A stretch of 64,000 bases of DNA. It comes from Chersky-840 sp035604715. GTDB lineage: Bacteria > Actinomycetota > Acidimicrobiia > Acidimicrobiales > UBA8190. Location: the NCBI GenBank assembly GCA_963731665.1, contig CAVSWP010000008.1:186001-250000 (forward strand). Direction: 5' to 3'. Shown one piece after another: positions 1 through 9,281 of the stretch. Under the pieces are notes generated by a model. That model had not been told where the DNA came from. It worked only from the letters and a program-made list of their open reading frames with translations, and made no database searches. A program made the position numbers and the translations under genes. How positions within the stretch are numbered: position 1 is the first letter of the stretch; the number at the start of each line of letters is the position of its first letter.

Positions 1-173
1 ACCCACCTACTCTTTTGGCGCCGGTGACCGCGGCGCAGCATCGAGATCCGAACGGACGTCAGACAATCGGCGGCCTTTGGCCTATCGCCGGGTCACGGAG
101 GGCACCAAATGACGGTCCGAGTCCGTCGGGAGGCAAAACTGTCCTGCCGTAGGTCGAACTGAGGAGGTCCCCG

Positions 174-461
174 ATGTACGCACGTTTGGTCAGGTTCTCG
201 CTCGGACCGGGAAACGAGACGAAAGCGCAAGAGCTGGCCGAAGAGATGGCACCGCTCATTGCGGAGCAACCGGGCTGTGAGGCCGTAACGGTGTTCGGAG
301 ACCACGGCGAGGGTGATTACGGGATCTACGTGCTCTGGGATACGCAAGAGCACGCTGATATCGCGGCGGGAGTGGTCCGCCCTCGGCTCAATGAGCACCT
401 TGCCGGAAACGCCAAGGCCCCTCCCGAGACGAGGCTGTTCGAGGTGCTGAAGGCCAAGTAG
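174..461 (+). CDS. ABM-like small monooxygenase-fold protein
   Basis: A 95-residue single-domain protein that reads as an antibiotic-biosynthesis-monooxygenase (ABM) type dimeric alpha/beta barrel: an N-terminal strand (YARLVRFSLGPG), a helix around residues 15-32, then strands with the common VLWDTQEHADIA segment. Members are small cytosolic dimers acting as cofactor-free oxygenases, or of unknown role; the substrate cannot be told here. The ATG at 174 has AGGAGG at 162-167, an excellent ribosome-binding site. It stands alone, convergent with the minus-strand permease. The fold assignment is inference from pattern. Confidence 0.75.
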   Translation: MYARLVRFSLGPGNETKAQELAEEMAPLIAEQPGCEAVTVFGDHGEGDYGIYVLWDTQEHADIAAGVVRPRLNEHLAGNAKAPPETRLFEVLKAK

Positions 462-490
462 GCGCGCCTCCGTCGAGGCGCTGCTAAACG

Positions 491-1588
491 TCAGACATCC
501 CGGGCCATCATCCGCCGCGCGCCGAGCACGGTCCAAACCACCACCCATGCGGCGATAACCAGCACCGCCACGATGGTCGATTCTGGTGGCAACGATGACG
601 CGTTGTTTACCTTGCCGGGTCCGGCTCCCACGATGCCGAGCACGACGAAACCCAGTGCGCTCGGTTCCAGACGGGCCAAAGCCAGGGTGGCCCCCAGTCG
701 CTGAAGGTTGATCACATGGGGAATCTGAACCAAGAAGATCGGACTCAAGACGAGCTCGTACACCAACATCAACACCACCGGAACGGTCCGCTGGCCCATC
801 AGGGAAGCAAACCCAAGACCGACGATGAACCAGACGGTCGCCTCGAGCTCGAGCCACAGGCCCGTCCGGAGCATGAGAGAAGTCGACGGAGATAGGAACG
901 TCTGGGCGTAGCTCGGATAGTCCTGTCGCGCCATGTCGACGGTCTGCGCCTTCGTCAATGGGGTCGTCAGTTGAGTCGGACCGTTGCACGGTCCGCCGAA
1001 GGGGAAGTCGCAGATGACGAGGTCAGGGTGGCCGGCGGCCCAGTTCTCATATCCGGCCTGCGACAGGCCAAGGGGCACATTGACTCCCTGGAAGTCGAAC
1101 TTGGTCGGAGCGGAGAATACGCAAACACCGCAGATGATGGTGAATGCCACCGCCACCATCGGAACGATGATGGCCAAGCCAGCGGGTATTCGGACCAAGT
1201 AGAGCGCCAATCGGGACCGTCCGGTCACCACCAGCTGCCTGAACATTCCGTCGGCGAGATCGACGGACCCCGCCGTACATCCCAACAAGGCAGCCACGAT
1301 GAACGCGAAGACGAAGACCACGCCGCTGAGGGCGTTGTAGGTGCCGTAGGAGCCCGCGGGACCGTAGGAGTGCGGGACAAAGGCGTGGAGCAGCAGACGG
1401 CTGGTGAGGAAGATCGCGGGGATACCAATGGTCAACACGATCATGGTGATCATGAGTCCGCGTCGCTTGCGCAGCTCCATGAACCTGGTCGAGATCATTC
1501 CGCCGGTGGGGATCCATGGCCCTCGGCCTTCGTGCTCGGGAACAACCGCAGCCAGAGCCGGTGCGCCCAGATCGGCTCGGGCCGTCAT
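491..1588 (-). CDS. ABC-2-type transporter permease-like membrane protein
   Basis: A 365-residue integral membrane protein. A cytosolic N-terminus with a basic stretch (MELRKRRGL, near residue 37) precedes about six hydrophobic segments, with a long loop at roughly residues 180-245. This is the layout of ABC-2 permease subunits that follow the MISTRFMELRKRRGL type of N-terminus. No ATP-binding subunit lies beside it, so its partner must be encoded elsewhere or it is an orphan. The start at 1588 (ATG) lacks a clear Shine-Dalgarno; the internal ATG at residue 31 (MISTRF) is a plausible alternative. The substrate is unknown. Confidence 0.7.
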   Translation of the reverse strand: MTARADLGAPALAAVVPEHEGRGPWIPTGGMISTRFMELRKRRGLMITMIVLTIGIPAIFLTSRLLLHAFVPHSYGPAGSYGTYNALSGVVFVFAFIVAALLGCTAGSVDLADGMFRQLVVTGRSRLALYLVRIPAGLAIIVPMVAVAFTIICGVCVFSAPTKFDFQGVNVPLGLSQAGYENWAAGHPDLVICDFPFGGPCNGPTQLTTPLTKAQTVDMARQDYPSYAQTFLSPSTSLMLRTGLWLELEATVWFIVGLGFASLMGQRTVPVVLMLVYELVLSPIFLVQIPHVINLQRLGATLALARLEPSALGFVVLGIVGAGPGKVNNASSLPPESTIVAVLVIAAWVVVWTVLGARRMMARDV

Positions 1589-1876
1589 GCCGAGCGCCCA
1601 ATCGCTTGGTGAGCCTGCAGGACGACGGCTGACCTCTGATCCGACATGACGGGTTCGGACACATCACCAGGCTTCCACAGCCGCGATCACTACTGATGGT
1701 TTCGGTGTCGCCACGGCCGACCGATATCGCGGCCTCTTCACAGATCGTGATCGAGAACTGCCGGGTGGGCCGTGAGTCCACTAGAGGTCACCGAGCCCTA
1801 CCAAAGGACTCGCAGTGGTCACAACGGCCCTTGTCGAGCATCATGAAGGCGCTGTCGACGGATCGGAGACGTTGTC

Positions 1877-2707
1877 GTGTTGGAGCTGGGCTTAGATGGG
1901 AAGCGGGCAATCGTCGCAGGCTCGGGACCCGGACTGGGTCGGTCGTGCGCGCTGGGGTTGGCGGAAGCTGGAACCGCGGTGGCCTGCGTCGACTTCGACG
2001 GTGACCGGGCTGCAGCGGTGGTCAGTGAGATCTACTCCCACGGGGGGCGAGCAACAAGCATCCAAGCCGACCTCCGACGGTCATCGGACGCAGAACGAGT
2101 CGTGGCGGAAACCGTTGGAGAGTTCGGGGGCCTTGACGTTGTGGTCGACGTGATCGGTGAGATCCGGTGGGGTCCGGTGGTCGATCTCACCGACGACGAC
2201 TGGGACTACAGCCTCGATTCGGTACTTCGGCACGTCTTCAACATCGGACGTGCCGCAGCTCGTCACCTCATCTCCCAGGGCCGAGGAGGAAGCATCGTGG
2301 CAGTCTCCTCGGTGAGTGGTCTGGCATCGGCTCCCTTTCACGCTCCCTACGGAGCGGCGAAGGCAGGGATCATGTCGCTCACCCGGTCACTGGCAATCGA
2401 GTTGGCGCCCGAAGGTATTCGTGTGAACAACGTGGCACCCGGAGCTGTCGCAACCCCGCGCGTTGTTGAGCGCCTGAGGGCTCAAGAGCCCCGCCTGAAC
2501 TCTCAAAGGAGTCGAGCGCCTCTCGGACGCATGGGTGAACCCGACGAAATCGCCAAGGTTGTCGTGTTTCTGTCGTCGGATCTGGCCAGTTACGTCAGCG
2601 GCCAGACGATCGTTGTCGACGGCGCAGCAACAGCGCAGTTCGCGATGGGACAGTTGCGTGCCGATCAGATTCCGGACAACGCCACACTCGACCAGCCACC
2701 TCCCTAG
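1877..2707 (+). CDS. SDR family oxidoreductase
   Basis: A 276-residue classical short-chain dehydrogenase/reductase. The nucleotide-binding glycine motif is AGSGPGLG at residues 14-21, and the catalytic residues are Ser145, Tyr158 and Lys162 (YGAAK). D40 after the second strand favours NAD(H). Oddly the usual NNAG motif is DVIG at 91-94, which suggests divergence in the cofactor or structural role. It carries a C-terminal extension of about 25 residues beyond the SDR core. The GTG start at 1877 has GGAG at 1865-1868. A second SDR follows about 120 nt downstream on the same strand. Confidence 0.88.
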   Translation: MLELGLDGKRAIVAGSGPGLGRSCALGLAEAGTAVACVDFDGDRAAAVVSEIYSHGGRATSIQADLRRSSDAERVVAETVGEFGGLDVVVDVIGEIRWGPVVDLTDDDWDYSLDSVLRHVFNIGRAAARHLISQGRGGSIVAVSSVSGLASAPFHAPYGAAKAGIMSLTRSLAIELAPEGIRVNNVAPGAVATPRVVERLRAQEPRLNSQRSRAPLGRMGEPDEIAKVVVFLSSDLASYVSGQTIVVDGAATAQFAMGQLRADQIPDNATLDQPPP

Positions 2708-2829
2708 GCCACTGGCGGACCACTGGCCGTGGGGATGGTCCCGCCCCCGCACGTGTCGCTGCGGCCGGGACGGGCTTCCTGTGAGATTGCGCGATGCTGG
2801 GACCAAAGTGAAGGGAGAGGACGGTCCGC

Positions 2830-3588
2830 GTGGCAGGAGCATTGGACGGAACGGTGGCCCTGGTCACCGGGGCTTCGAGCGGCATCGGTGAGTCCACCAC
2901 CCTGGCGCTGGCTGCTGAAGGCGCGACCGTGGTGGCCGCGGCACGACGACTCGACCGCCTGGAGGCCCTCGCCGAGCTGGCCCCGACGGGGTCGCGCGTC
3001 GTACCCCTGGAGGTGGACGTCGGTGACGAGGCACAGGTACAGGCCATGGTGGACAAGGTCGTGCGCGACCTCGGGCGCCTCGACATCCTCGTCAACAACG
3101 CCGGCGTCATGTTGCTCGGGACCATCGAGGGCGCACCCACCGAGGAGTGGCGTCGTATGGTCAACCTCAACCTGCTCGGCCTCTTCTACTGCACCCACGC
3201 CGCGCTTCCCCATCTGCTCTCGGCCGCCGAAGGTCCTCGGCGGGTGGCCGACTTGGTGAACGTGAGCTCGGTGGCGGGACGCGTGGCGCGTCTGCACAAC
3301 GGGGTCTATGCCGCCACGAAGTTCGGAGTTGTGGCTTTCAGCGAATCGCTCCGCCAGGAGGTGACCGAGCGCCACGTCCGGGTGACGGTGGTAGAGCCTG
3401 GCGCCACGATGACCGAGCTGGCCTCCCACAACCGGCCTGAGGTGCTGGAAGAGATGGCCAGGACCTTCACCGGCATGGAGATGATGAGGTCGGAGGATAT
3501 TGCGGGTGCGGTCCGCTTCGCCGTGACCCAACCCTGGAACGTGGCGGTGAACGAAATCTTGATACGACCTACTGAACAACTGCGGTAG
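2830..3588 (+). CDS. SDR family NAD(P)-dependent oxidoreductase
   Basis: A 252-residue classical SDR with every canonical motif: TGASSGIG at residues 13-20, NNAG at 89-92, Ser147, Tyr160 and Lys164. The ARR pair at the end of the second strand points to NADP(H), as in the clavaldehyde/serine-dehydrogenase-like SDR group. The GTG start at 2830 is supported by AGGGAGAGG at about 2812-2820. It follows another SDR gene and precedes a tRNA gene on the opposite strand. The substrate is not deducible. Confidence 0.9.
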   Translation: MAGALDGTVALVTGASSGIGESTTLALAAEGATVVAAARRLDRLEALAELAPTGSRVVPLEVDVGDEAQVQAMVDKVVRDLGRLDILVNNAGVMLLGTIEGAPTEEWRRMVNLNLLGLFYCTHAALPHLLSAAEGPRRVADLVNVSSVAGRVARLHNGVYAATKFGVVAFSESLRQEVTERHVRVTVVEPGATMTELASHNRPEVLEEMARTFTGMEMMRSEDIAGAVRFAVTQPWNVAVNEILIRPTEQLR

Positions 3589-3688
3589 AAGCCCCCCTGC
3601 AAACCGGCGCGAGCCGCCATCAAGTCATCGAGTACACGACACGCGAACTCAGGCTGAACAGCCAGAGTGCTGTGAAATCGACACGCCG

Positions 3689-3761
3689 TGGGCCGTGCCG
3701 GACTTGAACCGACGACCCCTTGCGTGTCATGCAAGTGCGCTACCAACTGCGCCAACGGCCC
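3689..3761 (-). tRNA. tRNA-Val (anticodon GAC)
   Basis: Reads on the minus strand as a complete 73-nt cloverleaf: acceptor GGGCCGT/ACGGCCC, D stem GCGC/GCGC, anticodon stem CTTGC/GCAAG with loop ATGACAC (anticodon GAC, U33 present), T arm GTCGG-TTCAAGT-CCGGC and discriminator A. CCA is not encoded. All stems pair perfectly. Confidence 0.97.
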
Positions 3762-3872
3762 GTGGCCTTGACAATACCACCGGCCTTGGCTTCAGGCAGA
3801 CGCCTGAGAACGCGCTCGGTCGGGCGTCGTGGCACCATTGAGGTGATTGTTTCCGCTTGTCTTAGGGGCCCA

Positions 3873-4742
3873 ATGCATCCGACTGCGTCCAACCGAGTGG
3901 GACCGGACCGACGAAACCTGGACGAGGCCGCCTTCGACGCGTGTGCCGAGAAGGTGCGCACCGAGGGTTGGGCCGTGGTCGAGAACTGCATCGACCTCGA
4001 CCTCACCGACCAGATCTCTGACGACCTCCTGCGCCTCGAGCGAGATCTGGGTATCGTCCCCGCCGACAACCTGTTCGAAGGCACGCGGACGACTCGGATC
4101 TACAACCTGCTCGTCCATGGACCGCTCTACCAGAGGATCCCCGTGCATCCCAACGTTCTGCCGATCGTCGAACGGGTCCTCGACCCCGGCCTGCTCATCT
4201 CTTCGCTCTCGTCCATAGCCATCGGCGCCGATGAAACGGCCCAGCCGATCCACTCCGACGACCAGTTGATCCCGTTGCCCAAACCCCACCCCCCGCTGAT
4301 CTGCAACACCATGTGGGCCATCACCGACTTCACCGAGGAGAACGGCGCCACCCGTCTGTGCCCCGGTACCCATCGCGCCGACCATTCGCCGAACCCGCTC
4401 GAGTACCACGACTCAATCCCGGCCGAGATGCCCAAAGGCAGTGTCCTCGTGTGGGTGGGAAGCCTCTGGCATGGAGGTGGTGCGAACACCACCGCGCAAC
4501 GCCGTGTGGGGATCGCCATGAACTACTGCGCCGGATATCTCCGCCAGCAGGAGAACCAACAGCTAGGCATCCCGCTCGACGCACTGCGTCAATTTCCCCG
4601 ACGTCTTCAGGAGCTCTGCGGCTTCTCCATCTACAACGGCCTCATCGGCCACGTCGAAAAGCAACATCCCGGGAAGTTGCTCCTCGGCACAGAAGAAGAC
4701 GCATCCTTGGTGTGGGACTACGCCAAGGTGCCCGAGTCCTGA
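3873..4742 (+). CDS. phytanoyl-CoA dioxygenase (PhyH) family protein
   Basis: A 289-residue Fe(II)/2-oxoglutarate dioxygenase-like protein. The metal facial triad is visible as His127-x-Asp129 (IHSDDQ) and His200 (LWHGGG), and Arg210/Arg211 can bind 2-oxoglutarate. PhyH proteins hydroxylate diverse acyl or small substrates; the specific one is unknown. The reading frame stays open upstream to 3720, but that would run through the tRNA-Val gene, so I place the start at ATG 3873 (MHPTAS), which fits family length. The ribosome-binding site is weak. Confidence 0.85.
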   Translation: MHPTASNRVGPDRRNLDEAAFDACAEKVRTEGWAVVENCIDLDLTDQISDDLLRLERDLGIVPADNLFEGTRTTRIYNLLVHGPLYQRIPVHPNVLPIVERVLDPGLLISSLSSIAIGADETAQPIHSDDQLIPLPKPHPPLICNTMWAITDFTEENGATRLCPGTHRADHSPNPLEYHDSIPAEMPKGSVLVWVGSLWHGGGANTTAQRRVGIAMNYCAGYLRQQENQQLGIPLDALRQFPRRLQELCGFSIYNGLIGHVEKQHPGKLLLGTEEDASLVWDYAKVPES

Positions 4743-4778
4743 CCGGTCACGTCCGAAGGCCGGTGAGCTGTCGCTGGG

Positions 4779-5111
4779 TCACTTGCCCCGCTTGCGCTGT
4801 CCGCCGGCGCGCTTTGACGAGGCCTTGGCCGTTCTGACCCGGTCCGCCTTGGCCGATCCTTTGGTCGTCTTCGAGGGGGCCTTGGCCGCCCTCTTGGACG
4901 GAGCCTTGGTGGCGCCAGTGCTCTTTTTGGCTCGGACCTTCACTTTCCCGATGACCACCAGCGAACCCATCGACGGTGTGATCGTCGACTCTTCTCCGCT
5001 GGACCATCTCACCCGCAACAGCCCGCCACTGACACCGGTCACCACCCCGTCGCGCGGTGCCTGGCCGACCCGCTTTGAAGGAACCTGAACCCGGTCACCG
5101 ACCCCTGCCAT
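4779..5111 (-). CDS. DUF1918 protein with lysine-rich basic tail
   Basis: A 110-residue protein. Residues 1-55 match the DUF1918 pattern: GDRVQVPSKRVGQAPRDG, then a VRWSSGEES strand, a small SH3/KOW-like barrel common in Actinobacteria. Residues 56-110 form a low-complexity tail rich in Lys, Ala, Ser and Thr, with repeated AKAPSK/AKASSK units like histone-H1-type tails, which would bind nucleic acid. The tail on DUF1918 is unusual, since most members are only 55-70 residues long. It lies next to the tRNA-Cys gene. Its role is unknown; DNA or RNA binding is inference. Confidence 0.82.
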   Translation of the reverse strand: MAGVGDRVQVPSKRVGQAPRDGVVTGVSGGLLRVRWSSGEESTITPSMGSLVVIGKVKVRAKKSTGATKAPSKRAAKAPSKTTKGSAKADRVRTAKASSKRAGGQRKRGK

Positions 5112-5158
5112 GCCTTCTCCTTGTCTTCATGGCACCGATCTCCCGCCACCGGTGCCCG

Positions 5159-5230
5159 AGGCGGCGGGCGGAATCGAACCGCCGTACGGGGCTTTGCAGG
5201 CCCCTGCCTAAACCACTCGGCCACGCCGCC
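5159..5230 (-). tRNA. tRNA-Cys (anticodon GCA)
   Basis: A minus-strand 72-nt cloverleaf: acceptor GGCGGCG/CGCCGCC, D stem GCC/GGC, anticodon stem GGGGC/GCCCC with loop CTGCAAA (anticodon GCA), variable loop GTAC, T arm GGCGG-TTCGATT-CCGCC and discriminator T (the usual U73 of tRNA-Cys). CCA is not encoded. Confidence 0.97.
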
Positions 5231-5375
5231 GCGCCGCTCGGGGAGCCTATCGGGTGGCATCGGGGATCCCGCGAGGCGGATCTTGCGCCGCCGCCCCGGG
5301 CCCCTCTGCGTCCGAGGCGGCTCAGCCAGGGGTCGGGTGCGTCGGAACCTGGCGCCGAGGTGCTTGAATCGGTCC

Positions 5376-6404
5376 ATGCGGATCGCGCTCATCGCCCCCC
5401 CATGGACGCCGATCCCACCCCCTTTGTACGGAGGCATCGAGCTCGTGGTGGACCAGATGGCTCGGGGGCTCGTTGCCGCGGGTGAGGACATCACCTTGTT
5501 CACCACCGGCGACTCGACGTGCCCGGTGCCTCGGGCGTGGGTGCTGGAGCATGCGGAAGGCATGCGCATCGGTATGGCCGTGCCCGAGCTCAGGCATGTC
5601 GTCCACGCCTACGAGGCCGTGTCGGACTACGACGTCGTCCATGACCACACCGTGATGGGTCCCTTCTACGCCGAGCGCTACCCCGACCTCCCCGTGGTCA
5701 CCACCATCCACGGTCCCTTCAACGACGAGCTCACCGACCTGTACCGTGTCCTCGCACCCCGGGTGCCAATCGTCGCCATATCCCATGCCCAACGGCGCGC
5801 CGCACCAGAAGTACCCATCGCCCGCGTGATCCACCACGGCCTGGACGCCTCGGCTTTCCCCTTCGGAAACGGGAGCGGCGACTCCGAAGGCGAGTTCTGC
5901 CTGTTCCTCGGACGAATGGCACCGGACAAAGGCGCGCACCGCGCCATCGAAGTGGCCCGCAAGGCGGGCATGCGCTTACTGCTGGCGGCGAAAATGCGCG
6001 AGCAGTGGGAACACGCGTACTTCGACGAACAGGTTGCCCCCCTCCTGGGGCCCGACGCCGTCTACCTCGGAGAAGTCCCTCACGAGCACAAGCTCGAGCT
6101 GTTGTCCCAGGCGCGTGCCCTGTTGTTCCCCATCCGGTGGAACGAGCCCTTCGGCATGGTCATGCTCGAGTCCATGGCGTGCGGAACCCCGGTGTTGGCC
6201 TTCCCCGAGGGGGCCGTGCCCGAAGTCGTGGAGGACGGCAAGACGGGTTTCCTGTGCGACGACGAGACGGCCATGGCAGAGGCCCTCGGCCGGGTGGGCG
6301 AGCTTTCGCGCGCCGACTGCCGTTCAGCCGTGGAGGGGTATTTCTCGACGCAGCGCATGGTGGCGGACCACCTGGAGCTCTACCGGGAGCTCGTCCGAGG
6401 CTGA
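5376..6404 (+). CDS. GT4-family glycosyltransferase
   Basis: A 342-residue GT-B fold glycosyltransferase. The N-terminus MRIALIAPPWTPIPPP with LYGGIE at 17-22 is the usual donor/acceptor glycine loop of GT4 enzymes. The C-terminal half carries FLGRMAPDKG and the EX7E-type motif EPFGMVMLESMACGTPV. These are retaining transferases that use nucleotide sugars at the cytosolic face; here it could act on a glycolipid, trehalose-like or polysaccharide acceptor. The open frame extends upstream to 5121 through the tRNA-Cys gene, so ATG 5376 is chosen. No other polysaccharide genes are adjacent. Confidence 0.88.
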   Translation: MRIALIAPPWTPIPPPLYGGIELVVDQMARGLVAAGEDITLFTTGDSTCPVPRAWVLEHAEGMRIGMAVPELRHVVHAYEAVSDYDVVHDHTVMGPFYAERYPDLPVVTTIHGPFNDELTDLYRVLAPRVPIVAISHAQRRAAPEVPIARVIHHGLDASAFPFGNGSGDSEGEFCLFLGRMAPDKGAHRAIEVARKAGMRLLLAAKMREQWEHAYFDEQVAPLLGPDAVYLGEVPHEHKLELLSQARALLFPIRWNEPFGMVMLESMACGTPVLAFPEGAVPEVVEDGKTGFLCDDETAMAEALGRVGELSRADCRSAVEGYFSTQRMVADHLELYRELVRG

Positions 6405-6422
6405 GACCGCTCGAGGCCGGGA

Positions 6423-6632
6423 TCAGTCGCCAGAGCGCGTAAACGCGTGGACGATCCGCACGATGACCGCCACGACCACCACGAGAATGGCCAGCTTGAA
6501 GAAGAACAAGACCAAGCCGAACACGGCGTGGGCGATCCACAGGACGACGAAGATCCCCCCCACCACCGCCGCCACCACGAGTGCGGTGTCGAGCACGCTC
6601 AGCCCGGATCGCTTGGTTCCGCTGTCGCTCAT
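6423..6632 (-). CDS. small two-helix membrane protein
   Basis: A 69-residue protein with two hydrophobic helices (about residues 14-32 and 34-60), a short polar N-terminus (MSDSGTKRSG) and a short basic C-terminus. The ATG at 6632 has a near-perfect GGAGGATCAG leader, which is why this start is preferred over the longer open frame to 6914. It is convergent with the glycosyltransferase and divergent from glnD. No family recognised. Confidence 0.7.
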   Translation of the reverse strand: MSDSGTKRSGLSVLDTALVVAAVVGGIFVVLWIAHAVFGLVLFFFKLAILVVVVAVIVRIVHAFTRSGD

Positions 6633-6792
6633 CTGATCCTCCGTCGGCTCCGGCAACCCGGTCCGCCCCATCCACGCTACGCCGATCCTGGCGGTGAGAG
6701 GGGTCGCGGCCTCCGGGCGGGGCAACGGCCAGTCCGGGCAGGGGCCGGGATGGCTCCTCCGGCGGGGCAGGCACGCGGTGCTACCGTCAGCT

Positions 6793-9171
6793 GTGTCCCT
6801 CCGCTCGTTGCGCCAGGAGCTGCTGGCGCGCTCCGACCTCCAAGGCGACGCCTTCTGCAGCGCCTTCTCCGACGCCGCCGACCAGTGGTTGGCCGGCCTT
6901 TTGGAGCGGGCCACCGACGGGAAGTCACAGGGCGTCGCCCTGGTGGCGGTCGGCGGGTACGGGCGCGGCGAGCTGTGTCCCTACAGCGATCTCGACGTCG
7001 TCCTGGTCCACAGGGGCCGCCGGGACATCCGTCGGGTCGCCGATGCCGTCTGGTACCCGGTGTGGGACGAGGGCATCCGCCTCGACCACTCCGTGCGGCG
7101 CCCCGCCGAGGTCCTCGAGGTGGCCAGCCACGACCTTCGCGCCCAGCTCGGACTTCTCGACGGCCGAGTGGTGGCCGGTGACCCGACAGTGGCAGACCCC
7201 CTGCTGGCCGAGGCACTGGCCCAGTGGCGCGCCCGAGCCGGGCAGTGGCTCCCGATGCTGGCGGCACAGATCGACGAGCGCCACCGGGCCCACGGCGACG
7301 TTGCCTTCCTCCTCGAGCCCGACCTCAAAGAGGCTCACGGCGGGCTGCGCGACGTCCACGCCGTTCGAGCAGGCACCCTGGCGCTGAGCTCCATAGCCGA
7401 GGTCGTCGACCTGGCGTCATTGTCGGGAGCGTGCGCGGTGCTCACGGCGGCACGTGTGGAGCTCCACCGATTCACCAACCGTGCCACCGACCGCCTCCTG
7501 CTCCAGGAGCAGGACCAGGTGGCCCAGGCCTTGCATTTCGAAGACGCCGACTCCCTCATGGCCGCTATCGCCGAAGCGGGCCGAACCATCGCCTGGGTCA
7601 CCGACGATGCCTGGCGCCGGCGTTCTGCGTGGCCCCCGCCACGGCAACGACCGCACTGGTGGCCCGGGCGGCGAGCGACGTCTTCGCACGGAGCGCGGAC
7701 GACGACCCTCGTCCCCGTGGAACCGGGCATTGTGCTCGAGCAGGTCGCCGGGAGCGCCGGAGAAGGCGAGGTCGTGCTAGCGCCGGGCACCGATCCGGCC
7801 GGAGACCTGACACTGGCGCTGCGGGTGGCAGCCGTCGCCGCCGAGCACGGCCTTCCGATCGGCCGGGATGCCCTCGAAACGATGGCCTCAGCCGCTCCCC
7901 TCCCGCCAGACCCGTGGACCGATGACCTCCGGGCCGCACTGGTGCGGGTGCTCGCCACGGGTCCGGCCGCCATTCCCGCGTTCGAGGCCCTGGACCAGCG
8001 GGGTCTGCTCGTGCGGCTCATCCCGGAATGGGCGGCGGTACGCAACCGTCCGCAGCGCAACGCCTATCACCGCTTTACCGTCGACCGGCACCTCCTCGAG
8101 GCTGCGGCCCAGGCGTCGTCCCTGACGACCAACGTCGGCCGTTCGGACCTGCTGCTGGTAGGGACCCTGCTCCATGACATCGGGAAGGGCTTTCCCGGTG
8201 ACCACACCGACGCCGGAGTGAAGGTGGTGGGCGAGATGGGGCGGCGAATGGGTTTTGAGCCCGAGGACGTGGCCGTGTTGACCGGGCTGGTGCGCAATCA
8301 CCTCCTACTCTCCGAAGTAGCCACGCGACGCGACCTCGACGACCCCGCCACCGTTGAAGCCGTAGCAGCCGCGGTGAAAGACCGCACCCAGCTCGAACTC
8401 CTGGCAGCGCTGACCGAAGCCGACAGCCTGGCCACGGGGCCCGCGGCGTGGGGCCAGTGGAAAGCTGGTCTCGTCGCCGATCTCGTGCACCGCGTGGCCA
8501 TATACCTCGAAGGTGGCGGGTTGCGGCAAAGGGTCCAGCTCGTGACCGATCGACACCGCGGCTTCATGCGCCAGGTCGAGCGCCTCGGCCGGTCGGTTGT
8601 GGCAGCCGACATACCCAACGTCACCGTGGTGGCCCGCGACCGGCCCGGGCTGCTCTCGGCCGTCACGGGCGTGTTCGCCTTGCGGGGCCTGGACGTTCGC
8701 TCCGCCGATATCGCCAGCGAGGATGGCTTTGCCGTCGAGACGTTCGTGGTGGGGCTATCTCGGGGACGGTGGCCGGAATTCAAGCTCGTGGCGGACGAAC
8801 TCGAGGCCGTCCTGCGTGGGACGCTTCCTCTCGAGCAAAGGTTGGCCGACCAGGTCCGCACCTACGCCGGTGGACGGCGTTCGGTGTCGCCGCGTCCCGT
8901 AGAGGCTCGCGTGGAGGTCGACAACGCGGCGTCGACAGGCTCGACCGTGGTGGAGGTCCGGGCCGAGGATGACCTCGGGCTGCTCCACCGCATCACGGCA
9001 GCGCTCTTCGATCTCGATCTGGACGTCGTGGCCGCACGGGTGTCCACCGGTGGCAACGAGGTCGTCGACGCGTTCTACGTCCGAGACACCGCCACCGGAG
9101 GAAAGGTGACCAACTCCGCGCAAATCGAGCGGATTCGGCAGCGACTGACGCGGGCCATCGGTACCCGGTGA
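6793..9171 (+). CDS. glnD: [protein-PII] uridylyltransferase/uridylyl-removing enzyme GlnD
   Basis: About 792 residues with the full GlnD order. A nucleotidyltransferase domain has the motif GGYGRGELCPYSDLD (residues 54-68, with metal ligands D66 and D68). A central HD domain has LLHDIGKG (H461, D462), and two C-terminal ACT domains lie at about 615-690 and 720-790. It modifies PII protein in response to glutamine. The start is uncertain: GTG 6793 fits family length, while the frame stays open to GTG 6694. No amtB or glnB lies alongside, unlike many actinobacteria. The stretch 7615-7700 reads as an odd Arg/Pro/Trp-rich segment and may hold compensating indels. Confidence 0.92.
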   Translation: MSLRSLRQELLARSDLQGDAFCSAFSDAADQWLAGLLERATDGKSQGVALVAVGGYGRGELCPYSDLDVVLVHRGRRDIRRVADAVWYPVWDEGIRLDHSVRRPAEVLEVASHDLRAQLGLLDGRVVAGDPTVADPLLAEALAQWRARAGQWLPMLAAQIDERHRAHGDVAFLLEPDLKEAHGGLRDVHAVRAGTLALSSIAEVVDLASLSGACAVLTAARVELHRFTNRATDRLLLQEQDQVAQALHFEDADSLMAAIAEAGRTIAWVTDDAWRRRSAWPPPRQRPHWWPGRRATSSHGARTTTLVPVEPGIVLEQVAGSAGEGEVVLAPGTDPAGDLTLALRVAAVAAEHGLPIGRDALETMASAAPLPPDPWTDDLRAALVRVLATGPAAIPAFEALDQRGLLVRLIPEWAAVRNRPQRNAYHRFTVDRHLLEAAAQASSLTTNVGRSDLLLVGTLLHDIGKGFPGDHTDAGVKVVGEMGRRMGFEPEDVAVLTGLVRNHLLLSEVATRRDLDDPATVEAVAAAVKDRTQLELLAALTEADSLATGPAAWGQWKAGLVADLVHRVAIYLEGGGLRQRVQLVTDRHRGFMRQVERLGRSVVAADIPNVTVVARDRPGLLSAVTGVFALRGLDVRSADIASEDGFAVETFVVGLSRGRWPEFKLVADELEAVLRGTLPLEQRLADQVRTYAGGRRSVSPRPVEARVEVDNAASTGSTVVEVRAEDDLGLLHRITAALFDLDLDVVAARVSTGGNEVVDAFYVRDTATGGKVTNSAQIERIRQRLTRAIGTR

Positions 9172-9281
9172 CTGGGGCCACGTACCCAAGGTGAAATAGC
9201 CTCACAATTCACCGCAAATTGTCGGGATCCGACGCATTGGGGTCCACTACGGCGGGTAGAGTCGTGTCGGAGCCGCATGTG

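Noticed and set aside
3720..3872. N-terminal extension of the PhyH open frame
   Set aside because: It would translate the tRNA-Val gene on the other strand and has no family similarity; the start at 3873 fits.
5121..5375. N-terminal extension of the glycosyltransferase frame
   Set aside because: It runs through the tRNA-Cys gene; the natural GT4 start MRIALI is at 5376.
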